From Bolinopsis microptera (Eukaryota > Ctenophora > Tentaculata > Lobata > Bolinopsidae): DNA of 64,000 bases. The position numbers were made by a program, and so were the translations under genes. Below are positions 1-9,596 of the stretch, in pieces. A model generated the notes under the pieces. It searched no databases and was not told the origin of the DNA. It saw only the letters and a program-made list of their open reading frames with translations. Location: NCBI RefSeq assembly GCF_026151205.1, contig NC_087072.1, positions 2,809,375 through 2,873,374 of the forward strand. Reading direction: 5' to 3'. Numbering within the stretch: position 1 is the first letter of the stretch; each line of letters starts with the position of its first letter.

Positions 1-2
1 CC

Positions 3-209
3 GCCGCCATTTCCGAACTTCACGACTATATCAGCGTAAGGGGGAAATCCGTGAGCTGCCCTCTAACAAGGGGGTACGTAAAGTTTATCGATAAAGAAGA
101 GCACTTGCGGAGAGAGCTAGGGAAAATCAACATCTCACTCACATCACACTCTCCTGGACGCTCGTCAGAGAACTATAACGGCACAGATGATGCTGCCGAA
201 AAGAGTTGA
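3..209 (+). CDS. C-terminal tail of an unrecognised ORF, cut by window edge
   Basis: The frame is open from the first bases to a TGA, giving 68 residues with no start in view. The tail is basic in the middle (a GYVKFIDKEEHLRRELGKI stretch) and ends acidic. It loosely resembles the C-terminal part of ORF1-type proteins of invertebrate retroelements, but I cannot assign a family. It may be chance or the end of an element lying mostly outside the window. The other two forward frames stop earlier. Confidence 0.3.
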   Translation, partial: AAISELHDYISVRGKSVSCPLTRGYVKFIDKEEHLRRELGKINISLTSHSPGRSSENYNGTDDAAEKS

Positions 210-1597
210 GGACCATGAGAACTGCTCAATTAATGACTATTTGTTTATCTATTTAACTGCCTCGATCCCAAATATTTGTTTCAATTGCTTACACATCTTA
301 TGAAACAAAACTGCAAACTTGAACTGAAATATCAACAGAATCCACGAAATTGTCAATATAAACCTAAAATTATAAAATAAAAACGAATAATCTCTGAACT
401 ATAGTATAGGAGCCTCGTCCTACTTGGGCAAGCACGAAGCAGGACGGATGTCACCTTGTCTGGTTCCTCCAGGCTGTATTCGTCTACGACGACGGAGCGA
501 GAGAACGGCGCGCGGAGCCCGGCAACTGCCACCCCACACCCACCACCAAGAGTCCATCATTCTCAGCAAATGCTCCAACCTGCTCCTGCACCTAATCTCT
601 ACTAACCTTTACATAACTCCTTCAGACCATAACCTATATCGATGACCAGTATCCGGATAGATATGATACAGAATTTGAAGGCACTCGCTGTACGCCGCGC
701 ACTCAGAGCACACCCTGGCTCATTGAACAACCTTGCCTCCGCAATACTTTCAAGTCTTTTGAGCGCGCCAGCCACGCACGCTACACTGATCTCAAGCTTG
801 TCCCGCCGTTAATCTCTTGTAGGAGATCTTTTCCGCTACATACAGTTAACCGACAGTTTCGTCTGTAACTTGTTGCTACAGTGACTCTGCTTACTCAGGT
901 TCGTACAGCTATTCTAGTACAGTTACTTGCTCTAGCTATAATTTGAGGATGTCAAGTGAGGCCAGGAGCCCAATGTCCATGTGTTGCTAAAGATCAAAGA
1001 TCTGTGGGGGTGTTGCAGGGTGTGTGAAGAGGTGCCACTGTCGGAGATGAAGCTCTAACCGAAGATGAGTAGATCATGGAACACAACCTCATAAATCATC
1101 AGATCATCCAAATCCCCTCCCTTACCCCATCCCTTAAAGTCTATGTAACACATGGACTGCCGGCTTCTGGTTGGACACATCCTTGAATTATTTGTATTTT
1201 CTGTAGTTTTGGAGAGTATGATCTACTTGATATTGATTTATCGGAAAGTTCTTACACTATTGTTATGATATTGGAGAGTGTCTATATAATGATAATGATA
1301 ATGATATTGATTAATTTGAGTATGAGTTATTCTTTAGGATTGATTAGATTTTATATATTTATTTACTTGAATTTAGTATGAATATGAATTATTCTCTAAA
1401 TTGACTTACTTATTGAACTATTCAAGTTTATTGTACCTTGACTCCTAGCCTTTTGTGGCAGGTTTGTCAAACAGACATGCCTGCCACAATGTTTCCTGTT
1501 CAAAGGAACCCCCATTTATCTCTACTGTCTTCACTCTGAAGCCTGTAGTTCATCTGCATCCCTCCCCGAACATAATAAATAATCCAAAAGGAACCCT
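210..1597. other. Non-coding stretch, no gene recognised
   Basis: The first half is mixed composition; about 1200-1440 is AT-rich with GATAAT-like runs. A 73-codon ORF at 424-645 has no recognisable domain and an arginine-rich, shadow-like composition, so it is not called. One hairpin (1453-1489) is listed separately. Confidence 0.5.
1453..1489. repeat. Perfect 10-bp inverted repeat (hairpin)
   Basis: TTGTGGCAGG at 1453-1462 is matched exactly by CCTGCCACAA at 1480-1489. Inside it, TGTC (1465-1468) pairs with GACA (1474-1477), leaving a five-base loop. It could be an RNA hairpin, a small element end or a binding site. Confidence 0.6.
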
Positions 1598-1713
1598 CCA
1601 CCACCCCCACCCACCCTCCCAAAACAGAACATGAATAGATCCATCCACCACCCCCACCCACCCTCCCCAAACAAAGCATGAATAGATCCATCTACCACCC
1701 CCACCCACCCCCC
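1598..1713. repeat. C-rich tandem repeat, 47-bp unit, about 2.5 copies
   Basis: The block CCACCACCCCCACCCACC recurs at 1598, 1645 and 1692, separated by a conserved part containing CATGAATAGATCCATC. The period is 47 bp. Minus-strand ORFs over it (MDLFMLCLGRVGGGGGW type) are products of this repeat. Confidence 0.8.
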
Positions 1714-1925
1714 TATCATGTCACCATATGTCTTATAATTTAATTAATTATTTCATTAAATTACCTTTCAGTTTCAACATGCAAATCAATGAAATTTTCA
1801 AGTGTCTCTCAACATCAATTCCCTGGCTTCAACTCATTACCACCAGACCACCACCCATGATCTATATATTTCAGGCGAAGCTGACTCGATGAAAGTGGCA
1901 CCTCGGAGGCACCTGGCACACCCCC

Positions 1926-3944
1926 ATGATCTTGTTTTCCGTGAATATGGTATTAAAGAAAGACACCAACACCAAGACCGCAGCAACCCCCAACCGTACA
2001 GCAAAGGATATAGCAAAGGACCCAGCCAAAAAGGCCCCGAAGAAAGCCACCAAATCAGGAGAAACCTCGAAACCGGACATCAGGTATGATAAATGTCCCT
2101 GTGGAACTAGTGATAAAACCTCATGGATTATTGATTGTACCTCTTGCCCTCAAACCTGGCACAGCAATTGTTGTAATCTAAAAGGTATTTCCGAACAGTT
2201 TGTTACACAGATAGAGGATTGGCTCTGTCCGCTTTGTTTCAGTGCCCCTGGCGTGACCATCCGTAACAACCAACAGATCGAGACTTTACTTCTCAATATG
2301 TCTAATCTGAGGAATAAAAACATTGATCTTGAAGAAACTGTCATGAAAATGGAGGAGAAACTAACTTCGCTGATATCCAACACAAACGATCTCGGAGCTA
2401 CCACCAAGACCATTTCTGAGAGAATACTCAAGCTAGGAGACATTGAGCTACATATTCAACATCGGACCCTCCAAGAAGGTCAGGTTGATGAGAAACTTAA
2501 AACTATGAAAAATCAGATCACTGAGCTTCAGTCTAGTATGGATGACCTTAAGAAATCAACTGCCTCCTCAAGCAGCCCTCAAATCACCCAAGCACCATCA
2601 AGCTCTCAGCCCTGGGTCCATCCTAGTCGTGTCACACCACCCACCCACCCACTCACCCACCCACCCACAGTTGTCCCTGAACCCACAACTACCATAGAAC
2701 ACAATCAGAAAAGCTTCACCGACCTCAAACTAGAATTCATCAATGAAGATACAGCCTCAAATATCACCACATCACTAGAGTCATTGTCATTTGTGTCTGA
2801 ATCAGGCCGCTCAACTGTTGCATTCGGAGCTCCTTACACGTATACAGGTTCCAAATCTGGTGCCGATGCAACCCCAATCCCCCTGGTGCTTCAGCCGATA
2901 CTGGAGAAAATCAATGTCCTACAAAAGGAATTATTCTACGAACAGCACCCCACCTTCAAGTCACATCCTGAGAGGCATCCTTCACCTCCTGTCATCAATT
3001 CATGTCTCATAAATAGGTACGAAGGCCCTAATAGTTCACTTCCCAGCCACTCAGACGACGAGCCCACTATAGATGTCGAATCATCCATTTTCACACTGTC
3101 CCTCGGCCAAGAATGCTCCATCCAGTTCCTTGACAAAAAGTCTGGTGTCAAGTCTGACCTAACATCCACCCACCGATCACTCTATCATATGACAAGAAAA
3201 TCACAAGACTTTTTCACTCATTCAATTCCAGAAGGTAACGTCACCCAGGACATCAGATATAGCCTCACGTTCAGATCAGTTAACTGGAAGAACAAAAACT
3301 CTACAATCTTGATAGGAGATTCAAATACAGGAATGCTCAAGTTTGGGACTAATAAACGTAATACATTTGGTGAACTCATGCCTGGCCTTAAAGAATGGGC
3401 GCCTATAATCAACAACATTGACCCTTACAGCTGTCAATCCTACAGCAATGTTGTTATCATGTGCGGGATAAATGATATAAAGCAACCTCAAAGTAACGTC
3501 AGAAGTGTATGTAGTTCGCTGTTAACAAAAATAAAAGAAATTAAGCTGCTGAACCCTAAATGTTTTGTTTATGTTTGCCCGCTGCTTCCTACTAAAATTG
3601 CTGATTTGAATAGAAAAGTTAACTTGTTTAATGAACTGCTGACGAACGGTCTTACATCTATGAGTTCTGGTGTTCAGAGTGTGCAAGGTTTTAATGGCTT
3701 TGCTGATCATTATGGCATGTTGGTCCATCAATTGTCCAAGACAGTTGATCGACAAAACAGGCCTGACACGCTTCACCTTAACGAACTAGGTGCTAGGGTC
3801 CTTGCTGGCCTAATTAAACAAACCATATTTTCCAGGCTCCACCGAGGAGTTGATAAACTAAGAGGACCGACTAGCAGAGTTGACGGGAGACCCTTCAGTT
3901 CAGTTGCCAGAGGAGGAGGCGGGTACAGTTTCCAGGTATGGTAA
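1926..3944 (+). CDS. CR1-like ORF1 protein: PHD finger, coiled coil, SGNH esterase-like domain
   Basis: 672 residues. After a basic, Lys/Thr/Pro-rich leader comes a PHD-type zinc finger at about residues 56-107, starting KCPCGTSDKTSW and ending DWLCPLC. A coiled-coil region covers about 115-215, then a long Ser/Pro/Thr-rich linker. An SGNH/GDSL hydrolase-like domain begins near residue 456: block I ILIGDSNTG, a VIMCGINDI block near 510 and a DTLHLN block near 614, giving Ser, Asn and Asp/His catalytic candidates. Esterase-bearing ORF1 proteins are known in CR1-group elements and are thought to act in RNP binding or membrane association. The start could be Met 1926 or the second Met at 1947. 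Its stop overlaps the ORF2 start (ATGGTAA, 3938-3944). Confidence 0.85.
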   Translation: MILFSVNMVLKKDTNTKTAATPNRTAKDIAKDPAKKAPKKATKSGETSKPDIRYDKCPCGTSDKTSWIIDCTSCPQTWHSNCCNLKGISEQFVTQIEDWLCPLCFSAPGVTIRNNQQIETLLLNMSNLRNKNIDLEETVMKMEEKLTSLISNTNDLGATTKTISERILKLGDIELHIQHRTLQEGQVDEKLKTMKNQITELQSSMDDLKKSTASSSSPQITQAPSSSQPWVHPSRVTPPTHPLTHPPTVVPEPTTTIEHNQKSFTDLKLEFINEDTASNITTSLESLSFVSESGRSTVAFGAPYTYTGSKSGADATPIPLVLQPILEKINVLQKELFYEQHPTFKSHPERHPSPPVINSCLINRYEGPNSSLPSHSDDEPTIDVESSIFTLSLGQECSIQFLDKKSGVKSDLTSTHRSLYHMTRKSQDFFTHSIPEGNVTQDIRYSLTFRSVNWKNKNSTILIGDSNTGMLKFGTNKRNTFGELMPGLKEWAPIINNIDPYSCQSYSNVVIMCGINDIKQPQSNVRSVCSSLLTKIKEIKLLNPKCFVYVCPLLPTKIADLNRKVNLFNELLTNGLTSMSSGVQSVQGFNGFADHYGMLVHQLSKTVDRQNRPDTLHLNELGARVLAGLIKQTIFSRLHRGVDKLRGPTSRVDGRPFSSVARGGGGYSFQVW

Positions 3945-6607
3945 CTTTCTCAAATAAGGAAAAATGCAGTCACTGCCTTAAGAGCTTATGTTTAGGTCAA
4001 AAATTTGTTGAATGTTTTAAATGTAATTGCATTATACATGAAAAATGTTTCAAAAACTCTGAAGCAACCGTGATCAACTCAAATTACTTTTGTAGTCAGT
4101 GCAAAGCGCTAATCCTTAAACAGTACAACCCGTTTAAAGATATGATTAGTAAGTCGGATAACAATAACAACGACCCCTTGATTCTGAAAATGTCACAAGT
4201 TCTAGAATATTGTAAGCCTTACTCCACCAACAAATTTAATAACGAACTTAGTGCCGATCTTCATAAAAATGGTGGCTCTTTCTTCCTGAATATCGACGGC
4301 AATAAAAGCAACTTCGACCATCTCATATCTGAATTAGAGTGCCTCAAACACAATTTCCCTATCATAGGCCTTGCCGAAACCAATATTAGCCCAGAAGAGA
4401 GTTCCGTTTACCCTATTAATGGATTCAATAGTTTCTACCAGACTACAATGCATAACAAATCGAAAGGAACGGGCGTTGCAGTTTATGTTCACAATGCTTT
4501 TAATGCAGTCGTTAATGTAGATGTATCAAACGTCACCAGTAATTTAGAAAGCCTCTTTGTGACTATTCATCAAGAATCTAAAACTATAAACGTAGGAGTA
4601 ATCTATAGACCCCCTAGTGGAGACATTGACGAGTTTCTCGCTGAGCTACAAGTAATTATGGGGAAACTCCCAAAGTTAAATGTACATGTAATGGGTGATT
4701 TTAATATTAACCTCCATAACGGCAATAGAAGATGCACACAAGAATTAGAAAACATAATGCTCGGATTAGGGTACTCACCAACGATATCTATCCAAACACA
4801 CGAAAAGCCTGGATGTAAACCATCCTGTATTGATAATATTTTCACTAATGAAATCGAAAGCACGTTGTTTACAGGAACGTTGCAACTCAATGTTTCTCAC
4901 CACCATGCCATCTTTCAAATCAATAGTTGTCTTAATTTTGTAGCTGATGAACCTAAACTTAAACATGCACAATATTACGACTATAGCACCTCAAATGTAG
5001 ACGCCTTTCTCACATCAATTGATAATGAACTACATACCAATCCTCCTGAAAACTTCAGTAGTTTCTGCACTACTTTTCAGAAGCACCTAGACGAGGCATT
5101 CAAACTTGACAAACCGAAATTATCTAAACGTAACGCTTTGAACAACCCATGGATTACTAGTGGTATTGTTACCTCAATTCGAACGAAAGACTCGCTCTAT
5201 GATTTGTGGAAAAAGTCTCAGAAGAAAAAATGTTTATTGCTAACTAATAATAATAATATTAAACGCGAGGAGTGTAATTGCCTCACTTGTATGAATATAG
5301 CAAAAAGATACCTTGAATATAAGGATTACAGGAAGCATCTCAAGGTACTTATTGACCGTGTCAAGAAGAATCATTATGCAGGTAAATTAACTGACTGCTC
5401 TGGTGATAGTAAGAAAACGTGGGAAATCATAAACACTATTCGTGGAAAATCCAGGCGTGAAATAAAGCCATGTTTCATCCTTAACGATCAAAAAATAATA
5501 AATCGTAGGATGATTGCTAATGAATTCAATAAATATTTTCAGTCGATTGCATTTAAACTAAATGAAAATTATTCTGAAGATTATATAACCCTGGATGCAA
5601 TTCCCTCATTCTCAAACTTCTTACCTAAAACCTGTGAGTCAAGTATATATCTAAGTGATTGTACACAGTATGAAATTATAGATATTATTAATGAGTTCAC
5701 AAATGGTAAATCTAGTGACATTCCAATTCACGTTATAAAAAAGTCTGCTAGAATAATATCTCCCTTTTTAGCCAAGCACTTTAACCATTGCATGCAACAG
5801 GGGATATTCCCAGATGAACTTAAATTAGGAAAGATAAGTCCCATCTATAAAAAAGATAATCAGGAACTATTTGAAAACTATAGGCCAATATCAACCTTAC
5901 CAGTATTTGGAAAAATTTTAGAGAAACTTATTTATAAACGTATGTACAGCTTCCTGATTGCTAAAAGAATCATTTATGAGAACCAATTTGGATTTAGAAA
6001 GGGTCACTCAACAAGCCACGCACTGAACTTATCTGTTAGCCATATCGAATCACACTTAAAAGACAGGAAACACGTTCTTGGCATTTTCATTGATTTAAGT
6101 AAGGCTTTCGACACGATATCTCACGAGAAGCTTTTATTCAAATTAAATAATTACGGAATTAGGGGCAACGCACTGAATTTGATAAAAAGTTACCTGTCAA
6201 ACCGGAGCCAATATGTTCACGTCTTAAATGAAAACTCCGATAAACTTCCTGTTGAGTGGGGAGTTCCCCAAGGCTCTGTTCTTGGTCCCTTACTATTCCT
6301 CCTGTATATAAATGACCTATGCAACGTATCTAATAAAGGCAAGTTTATCTTATTTGCTGACGACACTAACCTATTCGTTTCTGCAGACTCGAAAAAAGAC
6401 GTTTATAATGTAGCTAACGATATTCTTTCGTCTATTTCTAGATACATGAAATGTAATCTACTACATATTAACGCTAAGAAGAGCTGTTATATGTATTTCT
6501 CCCCAAACAAACGTGTAAATGAATCGTCTACATGCAGTACACCCGATGATTTAAATCTCTCCATAGACGGCTCCATAATAATACGTGTAGAGTTGAGACA
6601 CAGTTAA
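3938..6607 (+). CDS. CR1-like ORF2, first part: PHD-like finger, EEP endonuclease, reverse transcriptase (interrupted)
   Basis: This part encodes about 884 native residues followed by a few foreign codons after 6588. An N-terminal Cys/His finger (about residues 8-55, CSHCLKSLCLGQKFVECF to YFCSQC) is PHD-like. An exonuclease-endonuclease-phosphatase domain follows at about 110-340 (GLAETNIS, GVIYRPPSG, MGDFNIN, SHHHAIF) and would nick target DNA. RT motifs run from about residue 640: NYRPISTLPVFGKI, NQFGFRKGHST, FIDLSKAFDT, GVPQGSVLGPLLF and the catalytic FADD near 805. The frame leaves the element at 6589, where the HERO-like insertion begins, and stops at 6605-6607. The remainder is at 9597-10446. 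The start overlaps the ORF1 stop by 7 nt. Confidence 0.9.
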   Translation: MVTFSNKEKCSHCLKSLCLGQKFVECFKCNCIIHEKCFKNSEATVINSNYFCSQCKALILKQYNPFKDMISKSDNNNNDPLILKMSQVLEYCKPYSTNKFNNELSADLHKNGGSFFLNIDGNKSNFDHLISELECLKHNFPIIGLAETNISPEESSVYPINGFNSFYQTTMHNKSKGTGVAVYVHNAFNAVVNVDVSNVTSNLESLFVTIHQESKTINVGVIYRPPSGDIDEFLAELQVIMGKLPKLNVHVMGDFNINLHNGNRRCTQELENIMLGLGYSPTISIQTHEKPGCKPSCIDNIFTNEIESTLFTGTLQLNVSHHHAIFQINSCLNFVADEPKLKHAQYYDYSTSNVDAFLTSIDNELHTNPPENFSSFCTTFQKHLDEAFKLDKPKLSKRNALNNPWITSGIVTSIRTKDSLYDLWKKSQKKKCLLLTNNNNIKREECNCLTCMNIAKRYLEYKDYRKHLKVLIDRVKKNHYAGKLTDCSGDSKKTWEIINTIRGKSRREIKPCFILNDQKIINRRMIANEFNKYFQSIAFKLNENYSEDYITLDAIPSFSNFLPKTCESSIYLSDCTQYEIIDIINEFTNGKSSDIPIHVIKKSARIISPFLAKHFNHCMQQGIFPDELKLGKISPIYKKDNQELFENYRPISTLPVFGKILEKLIYKRMYSFLIAKRIIYENQFGFRKGHSTSHALNLSVSHIESHLKDRKHVLGIFIDLSKAFDTISHEKLLFKLNNYGIRGNALNLIKSYLSNRSQYVHVLNENSDKLPVEWGVPQGSVLGPLLFLLYINDLCNVSNKGKFILFADDTNLFVSADSKKDVYNVANDILSSISRYMKCNLLHINAKKSCYMYFSPNKRVNESSTCSTPDDLNLSIDGSIIIRVELRHS
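6287..6588 (+). repeat. Left copy of a 302-bp direct repeat flanking the HERO-like insertion
   Basis: Bases 6287-6588 recur at 9295-9596 with a constant offset of 3008; I see no mismatch. The repeat is CR1 ORF2 sequence spanning the FADD motif. It is either an exceptionally long target-site duplication or a local duplication. Confidence 0.92.
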
Positions 6608-9294
6608 TAAACTGCGGAGTGACTAAAATGCTATACAGCAAAAACAGAAAGCTCCAACCAAACACTCCACCTACTGATCCTAACCACCCTAACAACTCTC
6701 AAGCTCTCTCTCTTCACCCCTCATTCCCTCACTCCTCTTGGTGCACAAAACCATTCTAACCTATGTATGTCCCCCTTACGGGTTCCACAAGCCCAACGGT
6801 ACATAGTTAGACGAAAAACAGAGAAGCCTTGATTGCCAGATCAAGGACTGCATCAGTAGCAGCGAAATACGGATATACCTTCTCCCTTACAGTCAGCGAG
6901 CTGACAACTATCTGACTGTGTCTTTTAGGCCTTGCCACACCACCTTCGCTATTGCATCCGCTCGCCCGTATTCACTGACACATGCCACACCTGGGTTTAG
7001 TATGAAGATGTACGCATATTCACCCAAGATGCGGAGATGCCTCAGTTTAGCAAGTTGAGATACAACAGCAAACTCACAGGAGCATGGATCAGAATCATCA
7101 GTTACCAACCTGACACCGTTTCGGGGCTTTAATCGCAATACGGTTTCCTGTCAGGCGCCCCAGCAGTCCACCCTTGAACCACCATCTGATCCGAGAGTCA
7201 CTTGAGGAGACCCGTTAGAGCTCGCAATTGGCGACGAGATAACGTTTATGGTTCCTCTAGATGTTATAGTGAACTCTCAAGCTCCAACCTTCCTGAACTC
7301 CCACTCCCTCTTTCTCGATAACAAGTAAATCCATCTGGAACAGTGGGCTGCCTCTTTCCCACTGTCCCGTACCAGCTTCTTCAGCTCTCTTCCTCTAAAA
7401 CCAATCCTCCTCGCAGCTCTCTCCAAACTCTGCGCAACCACTCCCCTAGCTCCAACTTCGACTGCGGCATTATAACAGCACCAACCTTTCGCCTGAATCT
7501 CAGCCTGCAGACCACTGTATCGGTCGAGTTTGTACTCGTGCGATTCAGCGATCCGCTCTTCAGATGGTACTGTTAGCTCCCACCAAATAACTGTCTTTGC
7601 CGACCTTGAGAATATCACAAGGTCCGGCCTCAGCCGTGTTTCCACAATCTCACTGGGAAACTTAAGCTGCCCCTCAAGGTCTGACAGCACTATCCAATCC
7701 CGATACCCACTCAGGATCCCAAAACCACGACTCTCCTTCCGGTCGTCTGTACCTGCTTTTCTCCTCCCAGCAGGAACAAAATCAATGAACTGTCTTCCAT
7801 TGCCGGCCTTGTTCTTATAAGTGTTCACTCGGCGATCACAATGGAAGACAACCTGTTCAGAGATCTGCTTCAGAACCTTGTCGTGCCGCCATCTATACCT
7901 TCCTTGACTAAGGGCCACCTTACACCCAGCCAAAATGTGCTGAATGGTGCCCATCCTCTCCTCACATAACTTGCACTTCCCATCCTCATCTTCACTCCAC
8001 TTGGAAACCATAGAGGGGGTTAAGAGGGTGCCGTACACAGCACTTAGCATGAACCCAATAAGTGAGTCACCATACTTAAAAAGTGTATGCCAGCTCAAAT
8101 CCGTCTTCATTACGAGCTCTCTCCACTCACCCCACCTGCTCTGCATCTCCAGAGAACCTACTTGCACCTCCCTCTCTCTTTCAATGTTCTCCTTCACTCT
8201 CAGCATAACCTCCCTCTCTCTTTCCCGCTCATCCATCCTCTCCCAAGGTTTTTTCCAGTCACCAAAACCGATGCCAACTCTTTTTTGAGGTTGCACCATC
8301 CCTCGCACCGATTCACAGACCAAATCTCTTCTGGCCTCTTCCAGTTCTGTCTCAGGCCTCCAAACTCTACCAGAACGAACTTGGGGCTGGACTGCTTTAA
8401 TCAGGTCATCCTTAGATGTCTGATAAGATTGCAACAGTCGACACTTCTCTATCTTCCATGTATCTGTCAAGCTGCTCACCGGTAAGGCCACACTGGATGA
8501 TTGACTGAACAGACAAAGACCACTCAGAGTGTGCCCCACCCCTAACCACTTTCTGAGGAAACTGTTGGTATTCTGTTCCCATCTGGTAACTGTTGTGAAC
8601 GGAATATCATAGATGGCAAGAGGCCACTTCAGTTTTGGAAGGACCATGTACTGATATCCCCAGCACTTCTGGAGTCCAGTAAGGGAACTTTCATCGAGTC
8701 TCCGAAGAAAAGTGTTAAGGTCGACCTTGGTTGAGTCGATGACTGATTTGTCATTTCCTTCCACTCTTATCCATCTCCCAAGGAATTTTATCGGCTTCTC
8801 TGACACATTCGGAATCACCTCACCACCCAACTGCAAACACAACTCTCTCTCCACCTCCTCCTCTCCTACCACTACCTCCTCAACCCACCTCACAGCCACT
8901 CCCTTCTTCAACACCAGTGCTCTGGACTTGGAGGACTTTAACTTAAATCTGGACCAGTCCACATACTTCTGAAACACATTGAGTAACGTTTGCATATCTT
9001 CTGCACGTGCGGTGGTCAGACAGCTATCGTCCATAAACAGCTTCAGAGTTGGTATTGGTGTGTCATCCTTGATGTACTCAATGCTTCTCGGAACCTTAGA
9101 CTTTAGGTGTTCATGCCCAAGGTTCATGCACAAGACAAACAAGATGACTGATATCACACACCCCATGAAGATTCCTATCTCAAACTGCTGCCAGTCTGAT
9201 GTCACCGTTCTTGAGGAGAACCTTCCGAATACCCCGGAGAAGTACCGTAGGATAATGTTGATAACCTTCTCAGGGACGTTGTAGAAACGGAGGG
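6589..9294 (-). mobile_element. HERO-like (R2 group) non-LTR retrotransposon, 5'-truncated
   Basis: A 2.7-kb insertion on the minus strand. Its 5' end is at 9294, inside the RT domain, and its 3' UTR runs down to 6589 with no obvious poly-A. The encoded protein has an FMDD RT core, a CCHC finger and a restriction-like endonuclease, as in HERO/R2-group elements. A decayed relative of its 3' half lies at about 26770-27569, so the family has been active more than once. Confidence 0.85.
7277..9205 (-). CDS. HERO-like reverse transcriptase with restriction-like endonuclease, N-terminally truncated
   Basis: 642 residues from the first Met; the frame continues upstream towards 9294 with more RT sequence (LRFYNVPEKVINIILRYF), so the Met is not the native start. 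RT motifs visible: GIFMGCVISVILF, the catalytic FMDD (LKLFMDDSCLTT) and KSSKSRALVLKKG. A CCHC finger (CKLCEERMGTIQHILAGC) sits near residue 430. The restriction-like endonuclease core (RLRPDLVIF followed by WELTVPSEE) is near residue 545. This order (RT, CCHC, PD-D/E endonuclease) is typical of R2-group elements, and the IPxxSEKPIKxLGR and LPKLxWPL segments recall HERO. Without its N-terminus it is a dead insertion. Confidence 0.85.
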   Translation of the reverse strand: MTSDWQQFEIGIFMGCVISVILFVLCMNLGHEHLKSKVPRSIEYIKDDTPIPTLKLFMDDSCLTTARAEDMQTLLNVFQKYVDWSRFKLKSSKSRALVLKKGVAVRWVEEVVVGEEEVERELCLQLGGEVIPNVSEKPIKFLGRWIRVEGNDKSVIDSTKVDLNTFLRRLDESSLTGLQKCWGYQYMVLPKLKWPLAIYDIPFTTVTRWEQNTNSFLRKWLGVGHTLSGLCLFSQSSSVALPVSSLTDTWKIEKCRLLQSYQTSKDDLIKAVQPQVRSGRVWRPETELEEARRDLVCESVRGMVQPQKRVGIGFGDWKKPWERMDEREREREVMLRVKENIEREREVQVGSLEMQSRWGEWRELVMKTDLSWHTLFKYGDSLIGFMLSAVYGTLLTPSMVSKWSEDEDGKCKLCEERMGTIQHILAGCKVALSQGRYRWRHDKVLKQISEQVVFHCDRRVNTYKNKAGNGRQFIDFVPAGRRKAGTDDRKESRGFGILSGYRDWIVLSDLEGQLKFPSEIVETRLRPDLVIFSRSAKTVIWWELTVPSEERIAESHEYKLDRYSGLQAEIQAKGWCCYNAAVEVGARGVVAQSLERAARRIGFRGRELKKLVRDSGKEAAHCSRWIYLLSRKREWEFRKVGA

Positions 9295-9596
9295 CCCTTA
9301 CTATTCCTCCTGTATATAAATGACCTATGCAACGTATCTAATAAAGGCAAGTTTATCTTATTTGCTGACGACACTAACCTATTCGTTTCTGCAGACTCGA
9401 AAAAAGACGTTTATAATGTAGCTAACGATATTCTTTCGTCTATTTCTAGATACATGAAATGTAATCTACTACATATTAACGCTAAGAAGAGCTGTTATAT
9501 GTATTTCTCCCCAAACAAACGTGTAAATGAATCGTCTACATGCAGTACACCCGATGATTTAAATCTCTCCATAGACGGCTCCATAATAATACGTGT
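9295..9596 (+). repeat. Right copy of the 302-bp direct repeat
   Basis: Same sequence as 6287-6588. After 9596 the reading frame continues into native CR1 ORF2 sequence (VKTTKFLGVLIDD), whereas after 6588 it enters the insertion. Confidence 0.92.

Noticed and set aside
1500-1719. Two overlapping minus-strand ORFs with Gly-rich repeats
   Set aside because: They follow the 47-bp tandem repeat and have no start context or domain.
7343-9284. Plus-strand ORFs of 77-132 codons
   Set aside because: They lie opposite the HERO-like protein on the minus strand, which has clear RT, CCHC and endonuclease motifs; these are shadows.
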